Assembly: GCA_963777355.1 (NCBI GenBank)
Contig: CAVZQK010000044.1
Span: 115,262-179,261, forward strand
Length of the DNA: 64,000 nt
Source of the DNA: DATJHM01 sp963777355
GTDB lineage: Bacteria; Chloroflexota; Ktedonobacteria; Ktedonobacterales; Ktedonobacteraceae
Direction of reading: 5' to 3'
The notes below the pieces were generated by a model. The model had not been told where the DNA came from, did not search any database, and worked only from the letters and a program-made list of their open reading frames with translations. The position numbers and the translations under genes are program-made. Shown here in pieces: positions 9,310 through 18,562 of this stretch (positions are counted from its first letter, which is position 1; every line of letters begins with the position of its first letter).

Positions 9310-10719
9310 ATGATTAAGTATTGTTTGCCGATTGTGGGGACCACAACTCCTGCACGGCATTATTTCCTGGGACTTCTTGCAGTTTGTCGTTACTTTCCTC
9401 ACTGTCTTTGGCTTTGTGCTGACCAGTGCAACTATTCTGGTGCTGGCGGAACGCAAGGTGATGGCCTGGATGCAGGATCGCTTTGGTCCATCCATACTGG
9501 TCCCTGGGGCCTGTTGCAGACGGTTGCCGATGTGGCAAAGCTGCTGATGAAAGAGGATATCCATGTGATAATAGCGATAAGGCGCTCTTCTTACTGGCCC
9601 CCTCTGTCTTTCTTGCTCCGGTAATCGCTTCTTTTGCTGTGTTGCCGTTCTCTCCCTATCTTGCCCTTCCCGGCATTGCTCTGGCTACTGGTATTATCTA
9701 TTATGTGGCGATGAGTTCGATCGATGTAATCGGTGTGATGATGGCTGGCTGGAGCTCGAATAACAAGTATTCGCTCATTGGTGGTCTGCGTCCTGCTGCC
9801 CAGATGATTTCCTATGAACTGCCTCTGGTGCTCTCTCTGGTGGGTATTGTGATGCTGACAAGTGCTGCTTGCCGGTCATGCCTGGCTATCCTAACGGCAT
9901 GGAATGGCATTGGTACGATCTCTTTACGCGAGATTATGGATTTCCAGAATGTCTGGCACAATACCGGTATCGGTGTTCTGGACTTCATTTTTGAGGGCTT
10001 TACTCCCTGGGCCTGGTTTATTCTTGTCCAGCCTTTGATGCTTATTATCTACTATACCTGTGGCCTGGCTGAGACGAACCGCGCTCCTTTCGATCTGCCT
10101 GAAGCGGAATCCGAACTGGTTGCTGGTTACATGACCGAGTATAGTGGTATGCGCTGGGCTATGTTCTTCCTGGGTGAATATGGTAATATGACCATTGTTT
10201 CGGCGGTGGCAAGTTATATGTTCCTGGGTGGTTTCTCTGGCCCTGGCGTGACTTTCCTGATCGGCCTCGCATTCTCTGCTCTGGGGCTTTGTTGGCAATA
10301 TACTGGCGCTCGTCTACTTTGTACTCAAGGTCTATCTGCTCTGTTTTGTCTTCATCTGGGTTCGTAGCACACTCCCTCGTCTGCGTGCAGACCAGTTGAT
10401 GCAGTTTGCCTGGTTGATCTTGATGCCTGTGACTCTGGTGAATATTGTCGTGACGGCCTTGATCTTTTTCGCCACCGATAGCCTGCACCTGCCCACATGG
10501 GTCTTCCTGGTGGTCCTGGCGGTTGTCAACTGGGCCGGTGTCTTTGTCTTTATCCAGCTTGTCACGCGTGCCACGGTCTCTTCGACCCGCCGTGCTCAAG
10601 CCCCCGCTATCCGCGCCCAGCGCCGCGCCAGCACTCCTGCCGCTCTTCAGTTGCGCGATGGCATCCCCGCCCGCGTTCCCGAATTGCCCCAGCCTGTTGC
10701 TGCCTCTACAGACAAATAA
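9310..10719 (+). CDS. nuoH: NADH-quinone oxidoreductase subunit H (several frameshifts)
   Basis: Membrane subunit of complex I that forms the quinone chamber. The ATG at 9310 is preceded by GGAG. Conserved blocks in order are LAERKVMAWMQDRFGP, GPWGLLQTVADVAKLLMKED, ALFLLAPSVFLAPV, YSLIGGLRPAAQMISYELPL, GLAETNRAPFDLPEAESEL, YSGMRWAMFFLGEY, and the C-terminal LKVYLLCFVFIWVRSTLPRL. Frame changes lie near 9325, 9491, 9569 and 10300, with a doubtful stretch at 9870-9930. The C-terminal 45 residues after the last helix are Ala/Arg/Pro-rich and not typical of the family. Confidence 0.87.
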
Positions 10720-10749
10720 CACTTTCGATCTCGTAATGGGGATTGTACA

Positions 10750-10798
10750 AAAGGAAAGTGGTCCTGATGAAATATCAAGACCACTTTCCTTTCGTTTT
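10750..10798 (+). terminator. Rho-independent terminator after nuoH
   Basis: A perfect 14-bp stem (10750-10763 with 10779-10792) is followed by CGTTTTCT. It closes the nuoA-nuoH transcription unit and separates it from the TIR gene. Confidence 0.85.
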
Positions 10799-10967
10799 CT
10801 ACTATCTTTCTGAATAGTGTCTCTCAGGCTCTTTTTCCCTTCTAAACTATTCTGTCTCTTGATTATATATGGTAAAATGTCAATATTGTAGTCTGGATAT
10901 TTTTTTCTTTGATAAAGAATAGTGCCATCATCAATCTGGTATATTTCTTAAGTAGAGGAGCCCTGGT

Positions 10968-12396
10968 ATGGCAGCCGTGGGTAATACCACCTCGCTTTCT
11001 CTTTTCTACTGCTATGCTCGTAAGGATCCAGGATCTTCGTAATGAGCTGGATGCGCACCTTACTGCCCTACGTCGCTCTGGTCGAATCACTACCTGGTAC
11101 GATGGAGAACTTGTTCCTGGTGAAGTATGGGAGCAAACTATTGAGCAGCAACTAAATAAGGCCGACATTATTCTACTACTAATAAGCCCCGATTTTATGA
11201 AGTCCGAATATTGTTATGGCAAAGAAATGGCGTGTGCTATTGATAGGCATGCCGCTGGAACAGCATGTGTTGTACCTATCTTATTGTGTCCGGTTGATTG
11301 GATGGATACTCCTTTTGCCTCTCTTCAGATGCTTCCCTCTAACGCTCATGCAGTTATTAGCTCACACTGGTCTAATCAGGATGAAGGTTTTGAAAATATT
11401 GCTCATGGGCTGCGTCGTACTACCGATCTCCTGATGAAACGTGCTACTAGCGTTGAACCACGCTCTCATTCACAGGTTGTTACATGCCCATCTAATGAGA
11501 AAGAAACAAAAGTCCCTTTATTGTCAGCGGTATTTGATGGTAGTGAGTCTATTTTGGATGAAGGCGAAACGTTGGAAAACTCAAACTTCATCTTTGTAGA
11601 TGAGCAAAAAGTGGTAAATCAGCCTTCACCGATACCGTTATTATCATCAGTAGAAGTTGAGAGCGAGTCAGATTTTCTTTCTACGGAGGTTGAGAGTACT
11701 CCTATTTATTCATCGAATGTTATTAATGATGAAGATCCGTTTCTTCGCCATACAAGGATTGGGGTAAAGCCAAAACTATCATATGATGGGTCTAGTGACA
11801 GGGAAGTCTACTCAAAGCTTTATAGTGTAAGGCCAAGAGCTTCATATGATATATCTAAAGACAGAAAGAACCATTCTGGTCAATCGAGGATTTATGATAC
11901 GGTGCGAAGATCATATTCAGAACCAAGATCATCGTATGGCAGTGTAGATGAGGAAGACGATTATGCTATTTTAGTACCTTCTACCAGACGTTTAGCAGAG
12001 AGAGCCCCTTCTCGTGTAATGAAGAGCCCTTCGTCACTTCATCCAAGAAAGAGTAGACACTCCTTTCGCCCACTATGGTTGATACTATGGCCCATTACAG
12101 GAGGAATGGTGACTGTTGTAGATATTATATGGAAAGGGGTTAATTACAGTATACTATGGTGGCTTATTACGGGTCTTATTACTGGCTGCTTTGCAAGTGA
12201 TATGATGCATCATAAGCGTTATGTTGTTGCAGCTGATATCATCGCTGGTCTCGTTGGTGCATTGATTGGGGGTTACCTGGGAAAATTTTCTCTTGGGGAC
12301 AATGATTTGTTTGGAACAATTATTGCCGCTTTCATTGCTGCTTGTGTGTCTATTGCTCTTATGCGTGTAGCTATTGGTGACCGCCCTACTCCTTGA
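10968..12396 (+). CDS. TIR-domain protein with long linker and C-terminal membrane domain (frameshift near 11029)
   Basis: From the ATG at 10968 (AGAGGAG 7 bases upstream) the protein starts MAAVGNTTSLSLFYCYARKD, the first TIR strand. One extra base near 11029 moves to the frame QDLRNELDAHLTALRRSGRI. The TIR domain covers about residues 10-165: WYDGELVPGEVW, ADIILLLISPDFM, and SEYCYGKEM with a Glu (about 86) at the position of the NADase catalytic Glu. Residues 170-370 are a polar, Ser/Arg-rich linker. The last 110 residues hold membrane helices, ending in a GLVGALIGGYLG-type glycine pattern like GlsB/YeaQ transglycosylase-associated proteins. A role in NAD+ cleavage or TIR-based signalling at the membrane is an inference. 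No typical defence partner gene is adjacent. Confidence 0.78.
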
Positions 12397-12458
12397 TTTA
12401 GCAAAATGCCAGATGGAAATACAGCAGATAATGCTATCTTTTTTTGATTATTCAGGGC

Positions 12459-12486
12459 TTTAACCCATCTGTGAAATTACTATAAT
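12459..12486 (+). promoter_or_regulatory. Promoter-like sequence upstream of the ECF sigma gene
   Basis: TTTAAC at 12459-12464 and TATAAT at 12481-12486 with a 16-base spacer. About 85 nt of leader precede the ATG at 12573. Confidence 0.4.
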
Positions 12487-12572
12487 AGCCATCTCATTAA
12501 AAAACCTCCTGATCTCTGTCCCTTTTTCTCTATACTTACGTATACATAGGCAAGAAAAATCAGGAGCATACT

Positions 12573-13214
12573 ATGATAGATTTAAATCAGCCATCTGGCA
12601 GCAAGCCACCACCTTTAGAACCTGTTCCCTCTTTTGAGGTACTTTATAGCCGTTATTATCCACGCGTCTACCGCTATCTTCGTACCCACCTCGATAATGA
12701 CGAGGACGCTTCCGACCTCGCCCAACAGGTCTTTTTTCAAGTCTGGCTACATCTCTCTTCTTATCAGGGAGAGCGAGGCTCTTTAGCAACCTGGATCTTG
12801 AGCATCGCCCATCATCGCCTGGTAGATTTCTATCGGGCGATGCGTTGTGCAATCTCCTGGGAGGTTCTTCCTGAAAGAATGGCACTTGATCTCACTCCAG
12901 AAGAACTGCTTCTTTCTGCCGAATCACAGGCCCAGGTGAAAGCACTTCTGGACGCTCTTTCTCCCTTTGAGCGAGATCTGCTTACCATGCGCTTTGTTGC
13001 CCGCCTGCCAATTGCGAAGATTGCCGCTATCATCGGCAAAAGTGAGGAGGCCACGAAAAAGCAGCTGACTCGCCTCATTCAGCGCCTTCAGCAACTCTAT
13101 CGCCGCCAGGATTTAGAGGATCTGCTCCGCGATCTCCTGGAGCCTGTTTCTGCGATTTCTCTGGTCATTTTAGATGAGGTAGAAGAAGATCTTCCGCTCC
13201 CCATTCAGCGCTGA
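12573..13214 (+). CDS. ECF-type RNA polymerase sigma factor
   Basis: A 213-residue sigma-70 family protein. Region 2 covers residues 25-90 (YSRYYPRVYRYLRTHL, DASDLAQQVFFQVW, GSLATWILSIAHHRLVDFYR). Region 4 covers about 125-180 (LSPFERDLLTMRFVARLPIAKIAAIIGKS). The tail after region 4 (about 30 residues) is acidic and hydrophobic. It would direct RNA polymerase to a stress or envelope regulon. No anti-sigma gene is adjacent. The next gene is a methyltransferase 23 bp downstream, probably co-transcribed. The start follows a CAGGAG-like site. Confidence 0.88.
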   Translation: MIDLNQPSGSKPPPLEPVPSFEVLYSRYYPRVYRYLRTHLDNDEDASDLAQQVFFQVWLHLSSYQGERGSLATWILSIAHHRLVDFYRAMRCAISWEVLPERMALDLTPEELLLSAESQAQVKALLDALSPFERDLLTMRFVARLPIAKIAAIIGKSEEATKKQLTRLIQRLQQLYRRQDLEDLLRDLLEPVSAISLVILDEVEEDLPLPIQR

Positions 13215-13237
13215 TCTTTTCACGAAAGAGGGAAAAT

Positions 13238-13960
13238 ATGACACAATATAAGCAAGATATCTATAATGATTTTGCCATTGAGTATGAACGTCTCGTCGCT
13301 GCTCGTGAGCAAGGCGGTATTGAGCGTGACCCGATCATGCCTCAGTTCCTCGACCTTATTGGCGACCCTTCGGGCCTGGAAATTTTAGATGCCTGCTGTG
13401 GCGAAGGCTATCTCTCTCGTATTCTGACTCGTTATGACAACCATGTTACAGGTATAGATATCTCTCCTCGCTTGCTGGAGATTGCCCGGACAAAAGACCC
13501 CGAAAGCAAAATTACCTATCTACTCGCCGATCTCAGTCAACCGCTTGCTACCTATCAACACCATTTTGATCTGATTGTGAGCCACCTGGCTTTGAATGAT
13601 GTCTATGGCTATCAAGGCCTTTTTACAACTTTGGCAACAGCTATCAAGCCGGGAGGACGCTTTGTGCTTTCTATGAATAATCCGTACTCCTACCTCGTTC
13701 GTGGTCGTGTCACCAATTACTTCAATTCGGGGAAGGCTTTTCTCTATGGTGGTATGGCCCAGGAAGGCGTAAAAGTCCACTTCTACCAGCGTACCTTGCA
13801 AGAATATCTGGATGCCGCCTTTGCCGCAGGCTTTCAACTCCAACGCTTGCTAGATCTTCCTATGTACGAAGGGATGTTTAAACGTGGTGCTACTACCTGG
13901 TTGCCAGAAGGCTATAGTTTTCCTTTTTTTATGCTACTTAGCTTCATGAAAGCCCGATAG
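13238..13960 (+). CDS. Class I SAM-dependent methyltransferase
   Basis: A 240-residue protein with the Rossmann methyltransferase order: motif I LEILDACCGEGYLSR (about residues 48-62), acidic end of strand 2 VTGIDISPRLLEIAR, motif around LLADLSQPLA, and post-motif KPGGRFVLSMNNP. The substrate is not predictable. The family resembles small-molecule (UbiE/Coq5-like or Methyltransf_11) enzymes. GAGGG lies upstream of the ATG. It follows the ECF sigma gene closely and ends before a strong terminator. Confidence 0.85.
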   Translation: MTQYKQDIYNDFAIEYERLVAAREQGGIERDPIMPQFLDLIGDPSGLEILDACCGEGYLSRILTRYDNHVTGIDISPRLLEIARTKDPESKITYLLADLSQPLATYQHHFDLIVSHLALNDVYGYQGLFTTLATAIKPGGRFVLSMNNPYSYLVRGRVTNYFNSGKAFLYGGMAQEGVKVHFYQRTLQEYLDAAFAAGFQLQRLLDLPMYEGMFKRGATTWLPEGYSFPFFMLLSFMKAR

Positions 13961-14018
13961 GGACAGCTGTTCACCGTACCCCCTCTGGGGGTCTCTGTCC
14001 GCCTGGATTAATGGAGAG

Positions 14019-14059
14019 ACATATTCTGTATGGAATAAGGACATACAGAATATGTTTTT
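14019..14059 (+). terminator. Rho-independent terminator after the methyltransferase gene
   Basis: A perfect 14-bp stem (14019-14032 with 14042-14055) with a 9-base loop followed by TTTTTC. A second, GC-rich hairpin (GGACAG...CTGTCC enclosing CCCCC/GGGGG) lies at about 13961-14000. Confidence 0.85.
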
Positions 14060-14073
14060 CTAGCTAGAGGAGA

Positions 14074-14727
14074 TTAGACGCCGCGTATCTTCATTAAGAT
14101 TAAGGTCATTGCAATGCTGACAAGCGAACCTGCAACTACCTGTGCAACTGTGTGGCGGCGCAGGACCACCCGTGACCAGCTTACCAGAATTACCAGGAGA
14201 TACGCGGGTAGTATAACCAGTCCATATAATACCGCTAGAAGCGTGACTGCTCCCGCTAGCGTCGAGGCGTGAATGCTGATTTTCCACCTCATAGTTGTGA
14301 TCATAAAAACGATACCACTGACGATGAGCATGATTATCAGCGTCTGTAGGTTCTTGGGACCATGTGTTAGAGCCATTATCAGGAGGCCCAACAGGCAGGA
14401 ACCAAGCGCAAAAAGAAAGGGTCCGGTACGCTGCGAACGGACACTTACATCAACATCGGTGAATTTTCCGAGCCGCACACCAGCTATAATGTAGAGGAGT
14501 GGCCCGACGCTGACAAAGAAGAGGGTAATCAGTGCATAAAATAAATTAGTCGCCTGATTGCTGCTGCGATAAAAAGCTACTAGCAAAATTAATGGCAATG
14601 AGATAACGGCTGGCGATAGGATATTTGAAACGTGGCGGGCCACGTGAACATGAGCAGGTTGAATTGGTATCGCGGGCACTTCTGTTTCTTCGCTCGTCTC
14701 ATTGAGCGCGATATCTTGCTCAGGCAT
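14074..14727 (-). CDS. PAP2-superfamily-like integral membrane protein
   Basis: A 217-residue protein with about six hydrophobic helices. The signature resembles the PAP2 lipid phosphatase family: a SIHAST segment (motif 2 position) and WSRVVLRRHTVAQVVAGSL (motif 3, with Arg and His). Motif 1 appears degraded (RSQRTGPF), so substrate cleavage is uncertain. Such proteins remove phosphate from membrane lipids such as undecaprenyl pyrophosphate. It lies 8 bp downstream of murI on the same strand, consistent with a cell-wall related transcription unit. Confidence 0.72.
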   Translation of the reverse strand: MPEQDIALNETSEETEVPAIPIQPAHVHVARHVSNILSPAVISLPLILLVAFYRSSNQATNLFYALITLFFVSVGPLLYIIAGVRLGKFTDVDVSVRSQRTGPFLFALGSCLLGLLIMALTHGPKNLQTLIIMLIVSGIVFMITTMRWKISIHASTLAGAVTLLAVLYGLVILPAYLLVILVSWSRVVLRRHTVAQVVAGSLVSIAMTLILMKIRGV

Positions 14728-14735
14728 GCTACTCC

Positions 14736-15662
14736 TTATAAGTCGATATGACGGGCTATTACAGGATAACCCAGAATTTTACTGGCAACGTCGCTAAATG
14801 CCGCTGCTTCTCCACTGCAAAAGATTGTAAGCTCTCCCATATCATGCTCAATTTGCCGTGGGCGGGTGAGCCCTTCAGCATCCAGCACTGCATGGGTTCG
14901 CCTGGCTATAGCACTCCCACTGTCAATGACCAGGACTTTTTTCCCGACGATGCGCTCAATGGCCGGGCGCAGTGCTGGGAAGTGCGTACAGCCCAGGACC
15001 AGGACATCAATCTCTTTAGCTAGTAAGGGATGTAGCGCATGACGCAGCGTCTCATCAACAAACGGCCCTTCAAACTCACCCTTTTCTACCAGTGTGACCA
15101 GTTCAGGACAGCCAGTGGCGTAAACTTCAATCCCTTCCGCAAAATCGTCGATGAGTTGACGTAGATATGCCGCTTGTGCCGCCTGATTGGTCGCGGCAAC
15201 GCCGATCCGCCCACACTTTGTGGCCCGTGCCGCCGGTTTCACCGCCGGTACGACACCCACAAATGGTAGGTCAAATGTGATACGTAGTGTGTTGAGTGCA
15301 GCCTGTGATGCGGTGTTACAGGCCACAACAATGAGTTTGACTCCTTGTGTGATGAAGAAACGATTGGCTTGTATCGTTAAATCAATAATTTCGTTGTTGC
15401 TCCGTGTTCCATAAGGACAATGAGCCGTGTCACCGAGGTAGACGAAGTTCTCTTGTGGTAGCTCCTGCCTGAGCGCTGAGAGAATGGTTAGTCCCCCCGC
15501 GCCTGAGTCAAAAACCCCTATTGAGGCGCGTGCCCGCTGTCGCTGCTTGTCTGCCTGAATTGCTGTATGAGAGCTATATGGGCTGATAGAAGATCGCTCA
15601 GCAGCACGTGCGGGTGATACGTCTTCGGTCTCTGCGCCCTCTCCTGACATTTTTTGATTCAT
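14736..15662 (-). CDS. murI: Glutamate racemase
   Basis: Converts L- to D-glutamate for peptidoglycan. Conserved blocks: IGVFDSGAGGLTIL, YLGDTAHCPYGTRS, VVACNTASQAAL with the first catalytic Cys, and LVLGCTHFPALRP with the second. I place the start at the ATG at 15662. An in-frame TTG at 15674 and an ATG at 15650 are alternatives, and no clear ribosome site separates them. The N-terminal 45 residues before the first strand are longer than usual and poorly conserved. It is downstream of the mutase gene by about 20 bp. Confidence 0.92.
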   Translation of the reverse strand: MNQKMSGEGAETEDVSPARAAERSSISPYSSHTAIQADKQRQRARASIGVFDSGAGGLTILSALRQELPQENFVYLGDTAHCPYGTRSNNEIIDLTIQANRFFITQGVKLIVVACNTASQAALNTLRITFDLPFVGVVPAVKPAARATKCGRIGVAATNQAAQAAYLRQLIDDFAEGIEVYATGCPELVTLVEKGEFEGPFVDETLRHALHPLLAKEIDVLVLGCTHFPALRPAIERIVGKKVLVIDSGSAIARRTHAVLDAEGLTRPRQIEHDMGELTIFCSGEAAAFSDVASKILGYPVIARHIDL

Positions 15663-15682
15663 ACAATGTATCAATCTAGTAC

Positions 15683-17350
15683 TTATTCGATACTACGAAA
15701 TTCATGTTGCTCACCAAATACGCTGCGTAGCGTGTCACTGACCTCTCCCAGGGTTGCATATGCCTCTACGGCGTCGATAATTAGAGGCATAAGATTATCG
15801 CTCCCGGCTGCTCCATTCGCTAGCATCTGTAATTTTTGCTGGACCAGGGCCGTATCCCTCCGCCTGCGTAGATCCGCCAGTTTTGCCGCCTGCCGCTCTT
15901 CTACTGCCGGATCTACTCGATGGGTCTCCATCCGTGTCTCTTGTTCCTGCACGAATCGGTTGACGCCAACGACTATCATCTGCTCTCGCTCAAGTGCAAG
16001 CTGATACCTATAGGCGGCCTGCTCAATCTCGGCTTGCATGAAACCTCGCTCTATTGCCTGAACACTACCACCCAGCGCATCAATTTTATGTAAGTAGTCC
16101 CATGCCTGTGCTTCAATCTCATTTGTCAACTGTTCGACATAATAGGAACCGGCGAGAGGATCAACGATGTCTGCGACTCCAGTTTCATTAGCCAGAATCT
16201 GTTGCGTGCGTAGCGCCACCCGCGCGGATTCTTCGCTGGGCAGTGAGAGTGCCTCGTCTTTGGAATTCGTGTGGAGTGATTGGGTGCCGCCCAATACTGC
16301 CGCGAGTGCCTGGTAGGAGGTACGTACAATATTATTATCTGGCTGCTGAGCTGTCAATGTAGAGCCTGCTGTCTGGGTATGAAAGCGGAGCATCTGTGAG
16401 CGTGGGTCCTGCGCCTGAAAGCGTTCGCGCATAATCTGTGCCCACATCCGCCGCGCCGCGCGGAATTTTGCTACTTCTTCAAAGAGATTGTTGTGACTAT
16501 TGAAGAAGAAGGAGAGTTGTCCAGCAAAACGATCTATGTTCAGCCCCGCCTGCAATGCTGCCTCAACATAGCTGATGGCGTTTGCCAGGGTAAAGGCGAT
16601 CTCCTGTACCGCAGTTGAACCCGCCTCGCGAATATGATAACCGCTGATGCTGATCGTATTCCAGCGGGGAACATGTTCTCCACAGTAACGAAAGATATCA
16701 GTAATGATGCGCATAGAATGCCGGGGCGGATAGATATAGGTACCGCGTGCGATATACTCTTTGAGTACATCGTTCTGGATGGTGCCGGAGAGCTTGCGCA
16801 CTTCGGCTCCTTGCTTCCTGGCAACTGCAATATAGAGGGCAAGTAAGATGCTGGCTGTGGCATTAATCGTCATCGACGTGCTGATGCGCTCAAGCGGTAG
16901 CCCATGCAATAGGGTCTCCATGTCTTCTAGACTGGAGATAGAGACACCGACTTTTCCCACCTCGCCTGCTGAGAGGGGGTGGTCCGCGTCATAGCCCATC
17001 TGTGTTGGTAGATCGAAGGCGACTGAGAGACCGGTGGTCCCCTGTGCTAATAGAAAATGATAGCGCTTATTGGATTCCTCGGCTGTAGCGAAGCCTGCAT
17101 ATTGACGCATGGTCCAGAATCGTGAACGATACATGCTGGGGTGGATACCACGAGTAAACGGGAACTCGCCTGGATAGCCCAGACGCGTCGAGGCATCAAA
17201 ATTTTCTAGATCTTCTGCGCTTGCGAGGCTCGGAACTTCAATATCTGAGCTCGTGACAAATTTCGCTTTACGCTCTGTTGTTTTCTCTAGCGCCTTGCGT
17301 GCAGTTGTCTCTCGCCATTCTTCAGCACTTTTGCTCACGTGTTCTTCCAT
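15683..17350 (-). CDS. Methylmalonyl-CoA mutase, catalytic (alpha/large) subunit without B12-binding domain
   Basis: About 555 residues from the ATG at 17350, chosen because AAGGAG is 10 bases upstream. The in-frame TTG at 17359 is too close to that site. The TIM-barrel pattern is clear: YPFTRG-like FPFTRGIHPSMYRSRFW, MRQYAGFATAEESN, LSVAFDLPTQMGYDAD, SGTIQNDVLKEY. Tyr 74 and Arg 202 occupy the positions typical for methylmalonyl-CoA rather than isobutyryl-CoA mutases. The C-terminal cobalamin domain (DxHxxG) is absent, as in two-component enzymes, and its partner is not in the window. It isomerises succinyl-CoA and methylmalonyl-CoA. Confidence 0.9.
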   Translation of the reverse strand: MEEHVSKSAEEWRETTARKALEKTTERKAKFVTSSDIEVPSLASAEDLENFDASTRLGYPGEFPFTRGIHPSMYRSRFWTMRQYAGFATAEESNKRYHFLLAQGTTGLSVAFDLPTQMGYDADHPLSAGEVGKVGVSISSLEDMETLLHGLPLERISTSMTINATASILLALYIAVARKQGAEVRKLSGTIQNDVLKEYIARGTYIYPPRHSMRIITDIFRYCGEHVPRWNTISISGYHIREAGSTAVQEIAFTLANAISYVEAALQAGLNIDRFAGQLSFFFNSHNNLFEEVAKFRAARRMWAQIMRERFQAQDPRSQMLRFHTQTAGSTLTAQQPDNNIVRTSYQALAAVLGGTQSLHTNSKDEALSLPSEESARVALRTQQILANETGVADIVDPLAGSYYVEQLTNEIEAQAWDYLHKIDALGGSVQAIERGFMQAEIEQAAYRYQLALEREQMIVVGVNRFVQEQETRMETHRVDPAVEERQAAKLADLRRRRDTALVQQKLQMLANGAAGSDNLMPLIIDAVEAYATLGEVSDTLRSVFGEQHEFRSIE

Positions 17351-17507
17351 TGCAGGCAATCTCCTTCGCTAACTCAAATGATTATAGCATATCGTGGAGG
17401 AATGCCATTCTGAGTATAGCCGTTCTGGGTGAGCATTCGGTTAAACGGTTTTTAAATCTTTGTAAATCTCTCTAGAGAGGACAAAAAGCAATTTATTCTC
17501 TGGAGAC

Positions 17508-18068
17508 TTATTCGGGTTTTATGCTCTCGATCACGGCCAGTACTTCACCTTGATCAACGGTCTGACCTTTACTCACACGTAGCTCTTTTAATATGCCTGT
17601 GAGGGGCGTTGCGAGATCATTCTCCATTTTCATCGCTTCTAATACTACAACCGTCTGGCCCGCATTTACTTCTGCCCCTGTCTCGAATGGCAGACCTATG
17701 ACTAGTCCTGGCATGGGCGCTTCGATGTGGGCCGTGTTGGCGCTGCTTCCGGATGAGGCGAGATGACTTAATAGCCGTGTTCGTTCGTCTTCAACTTTGA
17801 CCTCGAAGCGCTGACTATTCAGAAAAATCTCATATGTCTTCTGCCCGGACTTTTCATCTGCCCTGGTGATGTTGCGTGCATAAATATCATAGGACTTGCC
17901 CGCGATCAACAGACTATAGTGTCCACCCTGTGCGTTTCCGACCAGCCCGGCAAGCTGTTGCCAGTCAAGTGTCTCTGCTTCTCCATCTAACGTAAGTTGG
18001 ACGGGTTGCTCCTTATTGGTAATCTCCAGACGATAACTCTGACCGTTTACAGTGCTGATATAAGCCAT
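17508..18068 (-). CDS. Biotin carboxyl carrier protein (acyl-CoA carboxylase type)
   Basis: From the ATG at 18068 a 186-residue protein. A GTG at 18116 would give a longer, less likely N-terminus. The C-terminal 75 residues form a biotinyl domain (IEAPMPGLVIGLPF, VVLEAMKMENDL with the biotinylated Lys), and the N-terminal half is a beta-rich domain as in biotin subunits of propionyl/acetyl-CoA carboxylases. The position beside the methylmalonyl-CoA mutase suggests a propionyl-CoA carboxylase route feeding methylmalonyl-CoA. The carboxylase subunits are not in this window. Confidence 0.88.
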   Translation of the reverse strand: MAYISTVNGQSYRLEITNKEQPVQLTLDGEAETLDWQQLAGLVGNAQGGHYSLLIAGKSYDIYARNITRADEKSGQKTYEIFLNSQRFEVKVEDERTRLLSHLASSGSSANTAHIEAPMPGLVIGLPFETGAEVNAGQTVVVLEAMKMENDLATPLTGILKELRVSKGQTVDQGEVLAVIESIKPE

Positions 18069-18147
18069 GTGCTCTTTTCTCTCTTCGTTGAGTCGTAGGC
18101 GAAATGGGCGGACCACTTCTCGCTAGTATTGTATCATACAGCCGAAT

Positions 18148-18189
18148 TCTAACACTTCTCTAACACTCCTCCTACGTCACTCTAACACT
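18148..18189. repeat. Three direct copies of TCTAACACT with 11- and 22-bp spacing
   Basis: TCTAACACT occurs at 18148-18156, 18159-18167 and 18181-18189, so starts are 11 and 22 bp apart, one and two helical turns. The region lies between the divergent biotin-carrier gene and the groES transcription unit. The core CTAACACTC differs at two positions from the CIRCE half site TTAGCACTC, but the copies are direct, not inverted. A transcription-factor operator is an inference. Confidence 0.55.
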
Positions 18190-18231
18190 CGCTATGGCAT
18201 ACTGTGTCATAGTGAAATAAATCAGAAGACC

Positions 18232-18534
18232 ATGCGGGGCAAAAATATGTATGCAGAGAGCAGCAATGACCTATCCAGTATTTCAACAAATCCAACAGGT
18301 TGCTCGTCGCCAGCATTACGTTGTGCGAATTGCGATATTGAGTTCCCCTGGTCCCCTGTGATCGTACGCGGTAAAAATTACTGTTGCACTGGATGCGCCG
18401 CTGGTGGACCCTGTAGCTGCGATTATTCGCAGTATCAGTCGGTCAATATTGCCGGAGTGATCCATTATGACAAATATGAAGATGATGGGTCAATTGCGCC
18501 GCTCCTATCCGATGAGACGCGCAAGCAACAGTAA
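18232..18534 (+). CDS. Small Cys-rich probable metal-binding protein upstream of groES
   Basis: A 100-residue protein. An in-frame ATG at 18247 is an alternative start. Eight cysteines are grouped as CANC (31-34), YCCTGC (51, 52, 55) and CSC (61, 63), a pattern like the metal-binding N-termini of some heavy-metal P-type ATPases, with no membrane helix. It ends 28 bp before groES on the same strand, so it is probably in the chaperonin transcription unit. Metal or redox handling is inferred. I do not recognise a named family. Confidence 0.65.
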   Translation: MRGKNMYAESSNDLSSISTNPTGCSSPALRCANCDIEFPWSPVIVRGKNYCCTGCAAGGPCSCDYSQYQSVNIAGVIHYDKYEDDGSIAPLLSDETRKQQ

Positions 18535-18562
18535 CTATCTTCTTTAAAAAGGAGCAAACGTC

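Noticed and set aside
18140..18232. Classic CIRCE element before groES
   Set aside because: Only direct half-site-like repeats are present; the inverted arrangement with a 9-base spacer is not there.
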